A stretch of DNA of 64,000 nt from Andreprevotia lacus DSM 23236 (GTDB lineage Bacteria; Pseudomonadota; Gammaproteobacteria; Burkholderiales; Chitinibacteraceae), in contig NZ_FWXD01000004.1 of assembly GCF_900176275.1 (NCBI RefSeq), positions 1 through 64,000 on the forward strand, written 5' to 3'. The translations under genes and the position numbers were made by a program. How positions within the stretch are numbered: the stretch's first letter is position 1; every line of letters begins with the position of its first letter. A model generated the notes under the pieces. The model saw only the letters and a list, made by a program, of their open reading frames with translations. It ran no database searches and was not told where the DNA came from. Below are positions 25,001 through 33,685 of this stretch, piece after piece.

Positions 25001-25489
25001 GTTTGCAACGAGCTGTTCCAGCGTAACCTGGCCTTCAGGGTGGTCATGGGGCGTGGGTTGAGCAGCGTGATCGGGGCCGACGAGCAGGCCAGCTTTGCTC
25101 CGGGGAGGCTGCAAATCGTCGCGCAGTACATCAAAAAACTGGGCCCGGCCATCGAGCAAGATCGCATCGCCAATCGGCCCGAACCGGTGCGCATGGTGGT
25201 GACGGCCTCGGCCAGCAGCGCCTCTGCCCCGGCGCAGGACGATCTGCCGGAAGACGAGGCCGATCTTGATTTCGCGCTGGATGATAACGAGCTGGAGGAG
25301 GACGAGACGGAAACCGGGCACAAGCCCGCCACTCCGCGCCCGGCCTATCTGCGCCTGCGCAGCGTGCCGGGCTTGATCGATGCACTGTTCGGAATGGAAG
25401 ACGATCCGTCACGGCGGCCGTGGATCGCCTATGGCCAGGTCGTCAGCGATCACTTGCCCTTGCTGATCGAGATTGACCTGAATCCCTGA
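22025..25489 (+). CDS. large EEP-fold (DNase I-like) putative nuclease with acidic insertions
   Basis: 1154 residues, no signal peptide. Motifs of the endonuclease/exonuclease/phosphatase fold occur in the right order but far apart: L-L-V-W-N-L-E-N-F near residue 145, M-M-M-E-T-G-S-D near 189, the F-M-H-H-N-R-F block near 709, L-L-V-G-D-F-N-L-P near 759, and V-V-S-D-H-L-P-L-L at 1140. In a normal EEP enzyme these fit in about 270 residues. The gaps hold low-complexity acidic tracts (about 45-85, 210-240, 400-490, 930-980), some built from nucleotide tandem repeats. Cys-containing segments and helical domains fill the rest. A phosphodiesterase acting on DNA, RNA or a lipid headgroup is predicted. 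Translational coupling to a LysM/PG-binding protein and the absence of a leader suggest a secreted effector; this is inference. Confidence 0.72.
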   Translation: MRPGPYLSVFEVQSALLEEHTWPPSPEAAHAFARMLLTRPAEEEAEYADAYDGFVDPDDDEAEEYEDSEEDEDSDEEGDGGPVHMDTDEASSSAGTPPPTLASRVEACLPVVLGEGADAQTPVTHGQHNVLQQPSPRYFRLLVWNLENFTEDPRPRGTGELALLTSQARMAIVARIAFNLGIDVLMMMETGSDVGSVTTQLAELWQAHEQAENEQEEGEQEEGEQEEGEQEDDEQGADGQGGQESASAPRGKPRSVEPLASPATHAMPVLPQQLRVTYVDKPRKKKPRQQIFPVTADMLGRLVFAGTGYRFSMDNSMALARNGIPHRVYRMLEGQLPHVARLLAPLQGRDHVGRALRDCRLPLALAIYGTAYEQPCPCGWSMNSADAQRVIGVLARLSQGEGVEEVEDPEGSKKRKRQQGDEDGTGEAVAEDEEGGNPLAMQGESQTQEDALPGDMPHDDALPESQLKKRKHALATDTESIHHSPELDAPELTSPARWQVRLESTQQGPVTEQDLDLAIQAARALHRQCDGRTCRHAKLAQAIEVLMLLQQYQGLLDAGYTRFSDVPDLLCATWFNQQPGEPALRLPALLLLAMGKTLTLQAHDGGEPYEVSGEGELLTSALVRLRVVARARFETYGMVYRPFDDRHLAHFFEQSFMDLGYGTEGLYGILHGDANRLLAAQDPDHLLGGRGGLLVRFPAGDFTLPVFMHHNRFTASEAIRDAKTGRTKDSNTLRARVDTLLDEAEFLAGQAEPPLLVGDFNLPLTLLQHEPGRDSKGRMQRRQMCRDLRTGMQAHGYLRHCGGTDGGGPFPKTSLRRGLTMAKTGELRSQPYDALYQPFDYLQGQVHVRSALLHDVQALFSDDLLQLQVTGLPWAPRPRKGEVPPQRTPRTMTVGEVLRDQVLRCYGGAIKTIGTTLAEAKAWLQQLAEQGEEDENGEEDDENEEEDENEEEDENEGEGEEDEEGEEDDENDGEDQEDAPGKAKALLAMIDGVCNELFQRNLAFRVVMGRGLSSVIGADEQASFAPGRLQIVAQYIKKLGPAIEQDRIANRPEPVRMVVTASASSASAPAQDDLPEDEADLDFALDDNELEEDETETGHKPATPRPAYLRLRSVPGLIDALFGMEDDPSRRPWIAYGQVVSDHLPLLIEIDLNP

Positions 25490-25504
25490 TGGTCGTGGCC
25501 AGGG

Positions 25505-26452
25505 TCAGCCGCCGGGCAGCGTTGCCCCCCACGTCACCAGCCCGGCCGCATACGCCAGCAGCGCGATGCCGAAGAAGGTGGCCTGCGCGGGCGCGCGGCG
25601 CAGTTCGGGGGTGATGCGCAGTGCGAGCAGGCCGAGCAGCACGGTGACGAGCAAGGTCGGCAGCAGGTGGCCGGGCTGCCAGAAGCCGGACTGAAACATC
25701 GACCAGTGTTGCTGTTTCAAGGCGGCCATTGCCGACAATATCCAGCACCTGGACAGATCGTGGCGCAGGCTGGTTTTGCGTGTTTGATAATCGGGGGCCA
25801 CCAGCGTGAAGGCGGCATCATAGTAGCTGCACAGCAGCAGTATCAGTGCCGGTTGCAACAGGGCGATGGCCACCAGCCAGGGTGCGTGCGGCAGGCCGCC
25901 CGCCATGAAGAGCAGGGCACAGCAACTGAACCACAGCAGCCGCGCCAGCCAGCGGGCGTTGTGCACCCGGCGGCGGCGCTGTGCCGCGTCGCGCCCCAGG
26001 CGCGGATCGTGATCGATGCGCGCTTGCTCGGCAGCGAACTCCAGCGCGTTTTGCTCGGGCAGGCCATTCAGCCATGCCAGCAGCGCCGGCTGTTCGGTCA
26101 GGCGTTGCAGGTTGATTGGCCAGTGCCGGCCGTGCAGGTAGAGCTGGAATAAATGCGGGTGGGCGCGGTAGCTGCGGATTTGCGAACGGGCAATGCGCCG
26201 GGTGCGGTGCAGGCCGCTGATGACGAGTTCATCGCCGTCCGGCCAGGTCTGCAGGTGGAGCTGCGCGTAGCTCCAGTACAACACACTGACCACGAGTAGC
26301 AGCAGCAAGCTCAGCGTGGTGGCATCAAGCCCGCCGCGTTGGAACAGCAGGTAGCCGGTCATGCCGGCGCAGCCGCAGATCATCAGCAGCACGACGGCAA
26401 ATGTTGCGTTGCTGAGACGGTGGGGCGGGCGGAGCTGAGGTTCCGGGGGCAT
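25505..26452 (-). CDS. membrane protein (paralogue of 2726-3706)
   Basis: 315 residues. Two helices near the N terminus (A-V-V-L-L-M-I-C-G-C-A-G-M and L-S-L-L-L-L-L-V-V-S-V-L-Y-W), a cytoplasmic-type domain with R-R-I-A-R-S-Q-I-R-S-Y-R-A-H, then four further helices. The topology and the R-R-I-x-R-x-x-x-R-x-Y-R motif match the gene at 2726-3706. The ATG at 26452 avoids a 55-residue non-coding-looking extension. It is convergent with the nuclease-like gene, only 15 bases apart. Function unknown. Confidence 0.6.
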   Translation of the reverse strand: MPPEPQLRPPHRLSNATFAVVLLMICGCAGMTGYLLFQRGGLDATTLSLLLLLVVSVLYWSYAQLHLQTWPDGDELVISGLHRTRRIARSQIRSYRAHPHLFQLYLHGRHWPINLQRLTEQPALLAWLNGLPEQNALEFAAEQARIDHDPRLGRDAAQRRRRVHNARWLARLLWFSCCALLFMAGGLPHAPWLVAIALLQPALILLLCSYYDAAFTLVAPDYQTRKTSLRHDLSRCWILSAMAALKQQHWSMFQSGFWQPGHLLPTLLVTVLLGLLALRITPELRRAPAQATFFGIALLAYAAGLVTWGATLPGG

Positions 26453-26670
26453 GATGTGAACACGAATGCAGCGGTCTAAGATGGCGTTCACCTTAGCTGC
26501 TGCTGGCGGCTGCGGCAAGCTGGGCGGGTCGGGGTAGGGGGCTGCTGCGGGGGCAGGCGCGCCGCTGCCGCTTGCACTGGTCGGCAACGACGGCCAACGG
26601 GCTGTGGCCGGCTGCAACGCGGCGGCAAGTTCTGCTACCGTGCGGGCATGACCTTGCCCCGGAGCCGACC

Positions 26671-26892
26671 ATGGCCCTTGCGAACCGCTGGCGCAACCCG
26701 GCGCTGTTTGGTGCCGCCGCCGGCGCCATCCTCACCCCCGCCTTGCTGGTGCGCGCCGGTTTGACGCTGACCTGGCTGCGCAGCGGCATTGCGCCCGGCA
26801 TCGTACTGATCTGCGCCATCGTCGGGCTGATGACCATCTGCACCACCTTGTTCCGCCTGCTGTTTGAGGCATTGCCGGAGCGGGAGGAGTGA
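26671..26892 (+). CDS. small two-helix membrane protein
   Basis: 73 residues with two hydrophobic segments: A-L-F-G-A-A-A-G-A-I-L-T-P-A-L-L-V and I-A-P-G-I-V-L-I-C-A-I-V-G-L-M. The ATG at 26671 has GGAGC eight bases upstream. First of three overlapping small membrane protein genes. Family not recognised. Confidence 0.6.
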   Translation: MALANRWRNPALFGAAAGAILTPALLVRAGLTLTWLRSGIAPGIVLICAIVGLMTICTTLFRLLFEALPEREE

Positions 26893-27125
26893 GTGTCGCG
26901 CAGGCCTCGCCGCCGGCCCCGCCAGGTCTGACAACACGCTGGGCCGTGCTGCGCAGCCTGACGGTGCAACTGCTGCTGAGCGTTTGCTGGCAACTGCTGG
27001 CGGCCGCCGTTCCGCTGCCGGCGTGGCTGGGCATGGCCTGGCTGTTGCTGAGCATGGCGGTGAGCGCGTATCTGTGCCAGCGCTGGCGCAACTGCGAACC
27101 GGGGTGCCGAACATGCCGTTTCTGA
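26889..27125 (+). CDS. small membrane protein
   Basis: 78 residues, beginning at GTG 26889, which overlaps the previous stop as GTGA and has GGGAGGAG upstream. Two hydrophobic segments (L-T-V-Q-L-L-L-S-V-C-W-Q-L-L-A-A-A-V and W-L-G-M-A-W-L-L-L-S-M-A-V-S-A-Y-L). Two C-terminal cysteines (C-E-P-G-C-R-T-C). Family unknown. Confidence 0.55.
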   Translation: MSVAQASPPAPPGLTTRWAVLRSLTVQLLLSVCWQLLAAAVPLPAWLGMAWLLLSMAVSAYLCQRWRNCEPGCRTCRF

Positions 27126-27262
27126 TTGGCATGGTGATTGGCGTATTGATCGGGGTGGTGCCAGGCGCACTGATCGGCCGCGCGCAGGGCCGGCGGCGGC
27201 AGAGGCTGGCGGATTGGGAACATACGCTGCAAAACAGCCAGGGCCGCAGCAAAGCGGGCTGA
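27113..27262 (+). CDS. very small membrane protein with glycine-zipper helix
   Basis: 49 residues; the ATG at 27113 lies inside the end of the preceding gene (13-base overlap). One membrane helix with spaced glycines (F-L-I-G-M-V-I-G-V-L-I-G-V-V-P-G-A-L-I-G) is followed by a basic, hydrophilic tail (R-A-Q-G-R-R-R-Q-R-L). No family recognised; the overlap and the clear helix support it. Confidence 0.5.
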   Translation: MPFLIGMVIGVLIGVVPGALIGRAQGRRRQRLADWEHTLQNSQGRSKAG

Positions 27263-27446
27263 TGCGTGACCGGGGCCGGCGTGCCCGTGTCGGCAACGTG
27301 CCGCTTTGCATGCGCTCCGGCATGATTCTTTGTTTTTGTGTCAGTTTTTCATCAGCAGACAAGAGAAATTTAGCTGACTGTCATAATTCGGTTATAAGAG
27401 ACGCCATGGATAACTGCATTGCCGGCGTGGCCGGCTGGACCGTGGC

Positions 27447-29453
27447 ATGAAACAATTGAAAGACAGGCTGAAGCTGTTGGCGCTGGTGCTGGGCGTACCG
27501 TTACTGCTGCTGCTGTGGGGTGGCTGGCAGTGGACACGCCCGCAGCTGAACATGATGCACACCAAAGATGTGCCATTGCAGGAATGGGCCACGGGTGAGT
27601 TCTATCAGCACAGCTTGCCGCCGCTGCTGGCCGGGGCGACCGCGCTGCTGGGCGCGCTGGCCTTGCTGTTTGGCATATTGGGGCTGGTGCGCATCCGCGC
27701 TGCTGGCCGCCGTGCGCAGCAATCGCGCGAGCTGCTGCTGAGCAACTTCCGCGCCGTGGTGGGCTGGCTGCCGTGGTTGCTGCTGGGCCATCTGCTGACC
27801 ACGTTGCTGGCGCTGGCCTGTGGCTTGAGTTTCGAGCTGCTGCCGGTGGCGCCGCTGCTGGTCAGCGGAGATGTCGATCCGCGCTTGGCGTTGGTGGCTG
27901 GGCTGGTGCTGGCGATGCTGTTGTGGATGGCCGGCCATGCGGTGGTCGGCATCATCCAGGCCACGCGCCGGGCTTATGCATCGACGCCGCTGTCGCTGCA
28001 CGGCAAGGCGGTGGATGCCACGCAGGCGCCCACACTGTGGCGGCTGGTGCAAGGGCTGGCGGCCAAGACCGGTGCCACCGCGCCGGATGCCATCGTGGTC
28101 GGGCTGGACGAGGGCTTTTTCGTCACCGAGCAGCCGGTGCAGCTGAATGATGATGCCCAGCCGCTGGCGGCGCGCCGCGTGCTGTATCTGCCGCTGCCGT
28201 ATATGGCCTGGCTGTCGCTGCATGAAACGGCCGCCATCATCGGCCACGAGCTGGCGCACTTTACCGGCGCCGATACCGAATACAGCCTGCACTTTGCGCC
28301 CATCTACACCCGCGCCGTCAACCAGCTGGATGTGGTGGAGGAAATGGGGGGCGACAAGGATGATGGCGTGACCTACTGGCTGACTGCGCCGGTGCGCATG
28401 CTCAACATCTACTTCCTCGATGCCTTCCACGCCGCCGTACAGCACTGGAGCCGCGAGCGCGAGCTGGCCGCCGATGCGCTGGGCGCGCAAATGGTGAATA
28501 CGCAGGCCGCCGCGTCGGCGCTGCTGCGCAGCGGCACGCTGGCGCCGCATGTCGGTGCTGCACTGGCCGACTATCACGACCGCCCCGATCAGGCGGTGGG
28601 CGGCATGCTGGACCTGCTGCAACGACGCATTGCCCTGCACGGCCTGGGCGACCCGCGCGCGGCACTGGAGGCCGAGCTGGCCCACCCGTTCGACAGCCAC
28701 CCCACCACGCAGCAGCGACTGGATGCGCTGGGCGTGGCCATCGACGACGCGCTACTGCAGCGCGCTTGTGCGGCACAGCCCAGCAGCACGCTGCACGATC
28801 TGGGCCTGGCCGGGCAGGCCGGTGGCGACATCACGCAAACGGTGGAAAGCGCCTATGCCGACGCGGCCAATGCCGGGCTGGAGGGGCGCCGCCGCGAGTT
28901 GACCGAGCTGGCGGCCAAGGGCGCCACGCCGTTGCCGTGCTTTGAGCGGATGGCGCTGGCCAGGTTGGGGCTCGTCATGTTTACCGCGTTTTTCTGGTGG
29001 TGGGCTTCGCAGATCTGGGGGCGCGAATCCCTGGCGTTGAGCAGCCGTCTCATCTATGTGGCCGTCTTGTTTGTTGCGGGCGTGTTGCCGCTGTGGTTCC
29101 TGTTTGTGGTTCACCGTCGCAGCAAGTTGCCGGTGATGACTTTCGACAAGGATGGCCTGCACAGTCGCGGTTTGGCCGCCGTGGTGCCTTGGACTGCCAT
29201 CGTGGATTTCGATCTGGAAGTGCGCGAGGTCTATGGGACTACACACCACTTGCTGAAGCTGGCATTGGCAGAAGGGCACGTAGCGCCTAAAACCCGCCGT
29301 CTGAATAATGTGCGCTATCGAAAAAAGGAGCATGAACTGCTGCTCGCGGCCCAAGGCTTGCGCGGTATGAAGAGCCAGGCGTTCTATGACGCCTTCATCG
29401 AATACTGGCAGGCCGGGCATGCCCGGGTCGAGCTGGCGCGGCTGGGGGCGTAG
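27447..29453 (+). CDS. M48-family membrane metalloprotease
   Basis: 668 residues. Three to four transmembrane helices occupy the first 180 residues. The zinc site H-E-L-A-H lies at about 267-271 in A-I-I-G-H-E-L-A-H-F-T-G-A, with the third ligand Glu in R-E-R-E-L-A-A-D-A-L-G-A near 340, as in the HtpX/Ste24 type. Two more helices and a cytoplasmic C-terminal domain (about 550-668) follow, the latter containing D-K-D-G-L-H-S-R-G-L-A-A-V-V-P-W. It is longer than HtpX (about 290 residues). Probably an integral inner-membrane protease; substrate unknown. The ATG has only a weak upstream site. Confidence 0.85.
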   Translation: MKQLKDRLKLLALVLGVPLLLLLWGGWQWTRPQLNMMHTKDVPLQEWATGEFYQHSLPPLLAGATALLGALALLFGILGLVRIRAAGRRAQQSRELLLSNFRAVVGWLPWLLLGHLLTTLLALACGLSFELLPVAPLLVSGDVDPRLALVAGLVLAMLLWMAGHAVVGIIQATRRAYASTPLSLHGKAVDATQAPTLWRLVQGLAAKTGATAPDAIVVGLDEGFFVTEQPVQLNDDAQPLAARRVLYLPLPYMAWLSLHETAAIIGHELAHFTGADTEYSLHFAPIYTRAVNQLDVVEEMGGDKDDGVTYWLTAPVRMLNIYFLDAFHAAVQHWSRERELAADALGAQMVNTQAAASALLRSGTLAPHVGAALADYHDRPDQAVGGMLDLLQRRIALHGLGDPRAALEAELAHPFDSHPTTQQRLDALGVAIDDALLQRACAAQPSSTLHDLGLAGQAGGDITQTVESAYADAANAGLEGRRRELTELAAKGATPLPCFERMALARLGLVMFTAFFWWWASQIWGRESLALSSRLIYVAVLFVAGVLPLWFLFVVHRRSKLPVMTFDKDGLHSRGLAAVVPWTAIVDFDLEVREVYGTTHHLLKLALAEGHVAPKTRRLNNVRYRKKEHELLLAAQGLRGMKSQAFYDAFIEYWQAGHARVELARLGA

Positions 29454-29492
29454 TGCCGGTGCAGTCCATCGTCGGTCAGCGCAGGGGGCTGC

Positions 29493-29930
29493 ATGTCGCG
29501 TGAGGGCGACCTGATGCGCCGTGCGCTGCGCAAGCGCGTGTTGCCGCTGCTGGCGGGCATGGGCTTTGTCGGCAAGACGGCGCATTTTCAGCGCCGCAGT
29601 GAGCTGTGGCTGGATTTATTGACTATCCAGTTCCATCACCACGGCGGCAGCTTTCTGCTGGAGTGTGGCCGCACCCGGCGCGGTGATTTCCAGACCCACT
29701 GGGGGCCGCTGGTGCCGGAGGCCGAGCTGGAGGTGGCCTATCTGCACCGGCGGGCGCGCTTGATCGACCAATCTGAATTCGGCTGGTTTGCCTTTGCCGG
29801 TTTTGGCGAGGATCTGGCCTTGTACGATGCGGTGGCGCAGCGGGTGGCCGGCCTGCTGCCGCAGCTGGATGACTGGCTGACCGGCCAGGGCACTGGCAGC
29901 GCCATCCAGGCCCATGGGCCGGCGGTGTAG
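29493..29930 (+). CDS. DUF4304-like protein
   Basis: 145 residues. R-K-R-V-L-P-L-L-A-G-M-G-F-V-G-K near the start, F-Q-R-R-S-E-L-W-L-D-L-L-T-I-Q-F near residue 35 and F-L-L-E-C-G match the DUF4304 pattern of a KxLxPxLKxxGF start and an FxR...DxixiQ strand. Members are often cytoplasmic and occur among immunity-type genes. It follows the M48 protease gene by 39 bases and may be cotranscribed. Confidence 0.6.
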   Translation: MSREGDLMRRALRKRVLPLLAGMGFVGKTAHFQRRSELWLDLLTIQFHHHGGSFLLECGRTRRGDFQTHWGPLVPEAELEVAYLHRRARLIDQSEFGWFAFAGFGEDLALYDAVAQRVAGLLPQLDDWLTGQGTGSAIQAHGPAV

Positions 29931-29977
29931 CGGCGAGCGGCGCTGGCGTTGCGCGGCAGGCGGCTTGCCCCGTAGTG

Positions 29978-32002
29978 CTACGCCACCTGAAACACCGCCA
30001 CCTTGTTCTCCAGCGCCACCGCCAGTGCGCGCACCTGCTCGGCCGTGGCGGCGCATGATTCGGCGGCGCGGCTGTTGTTCTCGGACATTTGTGCGATGTG
30101 CTCGACCTGCCCGGCGACGGTGGTGGCGACGGCCGATTGCTCTTTCAGCCCGTCGCTGATGTCGGTGACCACACTCAGCACCCGGCCCGAGCCATCGCGG
30201 ATTTGCGCAATGGCATCGCCGGCCTGGTTGGCCAGCGAGACGCCCTGATCGACGCGCGCCATGCCCAGCTCCATGCCGTCGATGGCCTGGTTGGTGCCGA
30301 TCTGGATATGGCCGATGGTGGCGTCGATCTGCTGCGTGGCCTGGGTGGTGCGCTCGGCCAGTTTGCGTACCTCGTCGGCCACCACGGCAAAGCCGCGCCC
30401 GCTTTCACCGGCACGCGCGGCCTCGATGGCGGCGTTGAGCGCCAGCAGATTGGTCTGGCCGGCAATTTCCTTGATCACGCCGGCAATGCCGGAGATTTCG
30501 CCGGCCCGTTCGCCCAGTGCGCCGACGGCGTTGGCAGCGCTGCGCATGGCCTGTGCCATGTCGCGTATGCCGGCCACGGTCTGGTCTATGGTGTTGCCGC
30601 CCTCGGTGGAGGCGCGGCCGGCCTCGCCCGACAGCGCGTGGGCATCCAGCGCGTGCGCGGCCATGTGGTTGATGCTGACGGTGAATTGCTCGACCGCCGC
30701 CGCCATGGCCGATGCCGAGCTGCTTTGCGCATGGGTGAATTCGGCTACCTCGGCACTGGCTTGCGAGATGCTGTCCGACGCCTGCTTGAGATCGTGCGCG
30801 CCGCTGCGGATGTCGCGGATGATGCTGCTGAGCTCGTTGGCAAGCTGATCGGCGCTTTGCGCCACCTGGCCCAGCTCGTCACCGCCGCCGGCGTTGATGC
30901 GCGCGGCAAAGTCACCGTTGGCCAGCGCCTGCATGCCGCGCCGCACCTGGCTGGCGCGCTGGCTGACGTCGCGCGCGAAGCCGGCAATCAGCCACAGCGC
31001 CAGCAGGGTAAAGCCCAGTGCCACGCCGGTTTCCAGCACGGCGGTGCGCACGCTGGCATTCAGCCGCTGCTGCATGGCGGCCTGCAGCTGGCTGCGGCTG
31101 TGCTGGCCGAACTGGTCCAGTGCCTCCAGCCGTCCGGTAAAGGCGCTGAAGTAGCCATCGGCGCTCTGGCTGAGCTGGCCACTGCCCAGCAGCGGCGCGA
31201 CCAGCTGGCTGCGCAATGCGTCGATGCCGGTGTGCAGCGTTTGCCATTCCTGCACCAGTGCGGCAATGCCATCGTGCTGGCGTGCCTGCGCCAGATTGCT
31301 GTCCATGCGGCGCAATGCCTGTGCCAGCGGGCCGTTGTCGAGCACGGCCAGCTGGCCCAGCCGGCGTTCGTCGGCACTGCCTGCGGCGGCCATGCCGCCG
31401 ACGGTGCCGCGCATTTGCGCCAGTGCTTCGTGCACCTGCGGCAGACTGTCGACGACGGCGACGTTGACGAAATAGGCATCCGGATCGGTTTCAAGCAGCA
31501 GGCCGGTGTCGCCGGCAATGCGGTGGCGCAGTTCGGCCACGCGGGCGACCAGCGCGCTGTGCGCAGCAAAGCTTTGCGGTGGCTTCATGCCGTGCCACTG
31601 GCTGCGCAGGGTTTGCCAGTCGCTGCGGATGGCATCCAGCTCGCCCTGCCAGGGCTTGCCGTCCACCGGCACGGCGGCGGCGTCGATCAGGCCGAGCTGC
31701 TGATCGAGTGCGGTTTCGACCTTGCCCAGCTTGTCGGCCACGGCGGCGTCGCCACCCAGCGCACGCGCGGCCAGCCCGCGATGCGTGGCCAGGCCCGAGG
31801 TCAGCGGCACCAGCGTTTCCAGATAGACCGCGCCGCGCTGGGCCATCTTGTCGTGCTGGATCGAGGCCAGCAGGTAGCTGACGTTGTTCCACAGCAGCAG
31901 TGCAATCGGCACGATGGCCACCAGCAGCAGCAACTGGAACTTGCGCCGGAACGGCAGGCGGGCAGACAGGCGGGCCGCAGGGGCGAACAGCAGATCGGAC
32001 AT
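29978..32002 (-). CDS. methyl-accepting chemotaxis protein
   Basis: 674 residues. A first transmembrane helix ([17 protein letters not shown]) near residue 25, a periplasmic helical sensor of about 290 residues, a second helix ([16 protein letters not shown]) near 340, then HAMP and a cytoplasmic signalling domain. The hairpin tip is classic: [21 protein letters not shown]-x-G-R-G-F-A-V-V. It ends at K-V-A-V-F-Q-V-A, with no CheR-tethering pentapeptide. Ligand unknown. Monocistronic in appearance. Confidence 0.92.
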   Translation of the reverse strand: MSDLLFAPAARLSARLPFRRKFQLLLLVAIVPIALLLWNNVSYLLASIQHDKMAQRGAVYLETLVPLTSGLATHRGLAARALGGDAAVADKLGKVETALDQQLGLIDAAAVPVDGKPWQGELDAIRSDWQTLRSQWHGMKPPQSFAAHSALVARVAELRHRIAGDTGLLLETDPDAYFVNVAVVDSLPQVHEALAQMRGTVGGMAAAGSADERRLGQLAVLDNGPLAQALRRMDSNLAQARQHDGIAALVQEWQTLHTGIDALRSQLVAPLLGSGQLSQSADGYFSAFTGRLEALDQFGQHSRSQLQAAMQQRLNASVRTAVLETGVALGFTLLALWLIAGFARDVSQRASQVRRGMQALANGDFAARINAGGGDELGQVAQSADQLANELSSIIRDIRSGAHDLKQASDSISQASAEVAEFTHAQSSSASAMAAAVEQFTVSINHMAAHALDAHALSGEAGRASTEGGNTIDQTVAGIRDMAQAMRSAANAVGALGERAGEISGIAGVIKEIAGQTNLLALNAAIEAARAGESGRGFAVVADEVRKLAERTTQATQQIDATIGHIQIGTNQAIDGMELGMARVDQGVSLANQAGDAIAQIRDGSGRVLSVVTDISDGLKEQSAVATTVAGQVEHIAQMSENNSRAAESCAATAEQVRALAVALENKVAVFQVA

Positions 32003-32194
32003 GGCGTGCTCCAGTGACGAGCCGGCGGGGCAAGCCGGCGTGCTCTCGTTTCAGCTTAGCGACTGCGATAGGAAATGAGGGTGTAAAGTGGGGTTTTGCC
32101 GGTGTTGAACTGACGAGTTGCAGTGCAACATGTGCAAATGGCAGTCCGTTGCATCGATGACGGTGCGGGTCTGTGCAGGGGAACAGGAGAAGGC

Positions 32195-32998
32195 ATGACC
32201 AAGGGGCGGAACAGTCTCGGGGCGCAGGGTGTGGCGCTGCGTGCCGGCAGAGCATGGCGGGCAGCCTTGACCTGTGTGTTGCTTGCGGCGTGCGGCATGG
32301 CCGGGGCCGCGGAATGGCAGGTGTACACCCACAGCCTGGGTACGGAGGCGAACGAGGTGGATGGCGTGCTGCGCGGCAGAGCGCATGCGGGCAAGCGCGC
32401 GTTCTATCTGGAGCTGTATCGCGCATTGGCGCAGGCATTGGGCATCCATGCCGAAGTGCGCGAGGTGCCGTTTGCTCGCGGGCTGTTCATCGTCCAGCAT
32501 GAGGAGGGCATCGCGTTCTTCAATGTCAGCCGTACCGAGGAACGGGAGGGCACCATGCGCTGGGTGGGGCCGATTTCGGACGAAACCGATTATCTCTACG
32601 AAAATGCCCGCCATCCCTCGGGCATCAAGGTGCTGGCCGATGCGCAGGATAAGACGGTGTGCGTGCTCAACGGCAACGTCAACGACAAGGCATTGAGCCG
32701 CCAGGGCTTTGCGCGGCTGGTGCGCAATATTTCGTATGAAAGCTGCCTGAGAATGCTGGCGGCGGGCCGGGTCGATTTTGTTGCCACGGCGGAGTTCGGC
32801 CTGCCGCAACGTCTGCACAATGCGCGCATAGACCCGGCGATGGTGGCGAGAACACCGGTCGTGGTCAATCGCGCCAGCGGCTATATCGCGCTTTCCAGCA
32901 GCGTGCCGGATGCCGAGCACCAGCGCTGGCAACAAGCATTCGACAAGCTGCGGCACAGCGGTCGCTATCAAAAGCTGCTTGAACAATACCTGGACTGA
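32195..32998 (+). CDS. periplasmic solute-binding-protein-like (SBP_bac_3)
   Basis: 267 residues with a signal peptide (A-A-L-T-C-V-L-L-A-A-C-G-M-A-G-A-A). The fold of amino-acid-binding proteins is suggested by Y-R-A-L-A-Q-A-L-G-I-H-A-E-V-R-E-V-P-F-A-R-G, the early Y-L-Y-E-N, and the closing F-D-K-L-R-H-S-G-R-Y-Q-K-L-L-E. No transporter genes are adjacent, so it may be a stand-alone sensor, as is common for such betaproteobacterial proteins. The ATG at 32195 follows AGGAGAAGG. Confidence 0.75.
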   Translation: MTKGRNSLGAQGVALRAGRAWRAALTCVLLAACGMAGAAEWQVYTHSLGTEANEVDGVLRGRAHAGKRAFYLELYRALAQALGIHAEVREVPFARGLFIVQHEEGIAFFNVSRTEEREGTMRWVGPISDETDYLYENARHPSGIKVLADAQDKTVCVLNGNVNDKALSRQGFARLVRNISYESCLRMLAAGRVDFVATAEFGLPQRLHNARIDPAMVARTPVVVNRASGYIALSSSVPDAEHQRWQQAFDKLRHSGRYQKLLEQYLD

Positions 32999-33072
32999 GG
33001 CGGCCGGTGGCCGGCCTTGGCCTGCAGCTGCCCCGTGTGCTACAAGGCTGGTTTACCACCCGATATCAGCTT

Positions 33073-33678
33073 ATGGATACGTTTGCCGCCACCGGCTGGT
33101 TTGCGCTGAGTGTGGCGCTGTTGCTGGCCTTGCCCGGCCCCACTAATACCTTGCTGGCGGCAGCGGGCCTGCGGCGTGGCGTGCGTGCCAGCCTGTCGCT
33201 GGCCGGGGTAGAGCTGCTGGCCTATGCGGTGGCGATCAGCGCGTGGGGCCTGGGGCTGACGCGGTTGGCGCAGCGCTGGCCGGCCTTGCCGGGGCTGTTG
33301 CGCCTGCTGTGCGCGGCTTATCTGCTCTGGCTGGCCTGGCGCATGTGGCGCAGCACGCGCGATCTGGCCGATGGCGCCCCCGCCGCGCCGGGCTGGCGCG
33401 CCTTGTTGACCACCACCTTGCTCAACCCCAAGGCGCTGCTGTTTGCCAGCAGCATCTTCCCCGCCGGCGCGTTTGCCGATGCCCGTCACTACGCCAGTGC
33501 CATGCTGGTGTTTGCCGTGGTATTGCTGCCGATCAGTGTGGGCTGGATGGCGCTGGGCGCCAGCCTGCAGCGCGCCGGGCGGCATGCATCACCGTTGCGC
33601 GTGCAGCGCGGCGCGGCCCTGGTGCTGCTGCTGTTTGCTTCGTCACTGGCCTGGAGCGCGCTGCCGCTGGCGCGTTGA
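33073..33678 (+). CDS. LysE/RhtB-family exporter
   Basis: 201 residues with about six helices. The family start L-L-L-A-L-P-G-P-T-N-T-L-L-A-A-A-G matches the LysE/RhtB P-G-P motif, and L-T-T-T-L-L-N-P-K-A-L-L-F matches the N-P-K motif of the fourth helix. These proteins export amino acids or derivatives. The ATG at 33073 starts at the usual place; an ATG at 33007 would add a non-membrane extension. Confidence 0.85.
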   Translation: MDTFAATGWFALSVALLLALPGPTNTLLAAAGLRRGVRASLSLAGVELLAYAVAISAWGLGLTRLAQRWPALPGLLRLLCAAYLLWLAWRMWRSTRDLADGAPAAPGWRALLTTTLLNPKALLFASSIFPAGAFADARHYASAMLVFAVVLLPISVGWMALGASLQRAGRHASPLRVQRGAALVLLLFASSLAWSALPLAR

Positions 33679-33685
33679 GCTGCGG

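Noticed and set aside
27374-27398. CTGACT and TATAAG upstream of the M48 protease as a promoter
   Set aside because: Spacing is about 13 bases, too short for a standard sigma-70 promoter.
30089-32017. A 642-codon plus-strand open frame opposite the chemoreceptor gene
   Set aside because: The minus strand encodes an unmistakable MCP with the conserved hairpin; the plus frame is its GC-rich shadow.
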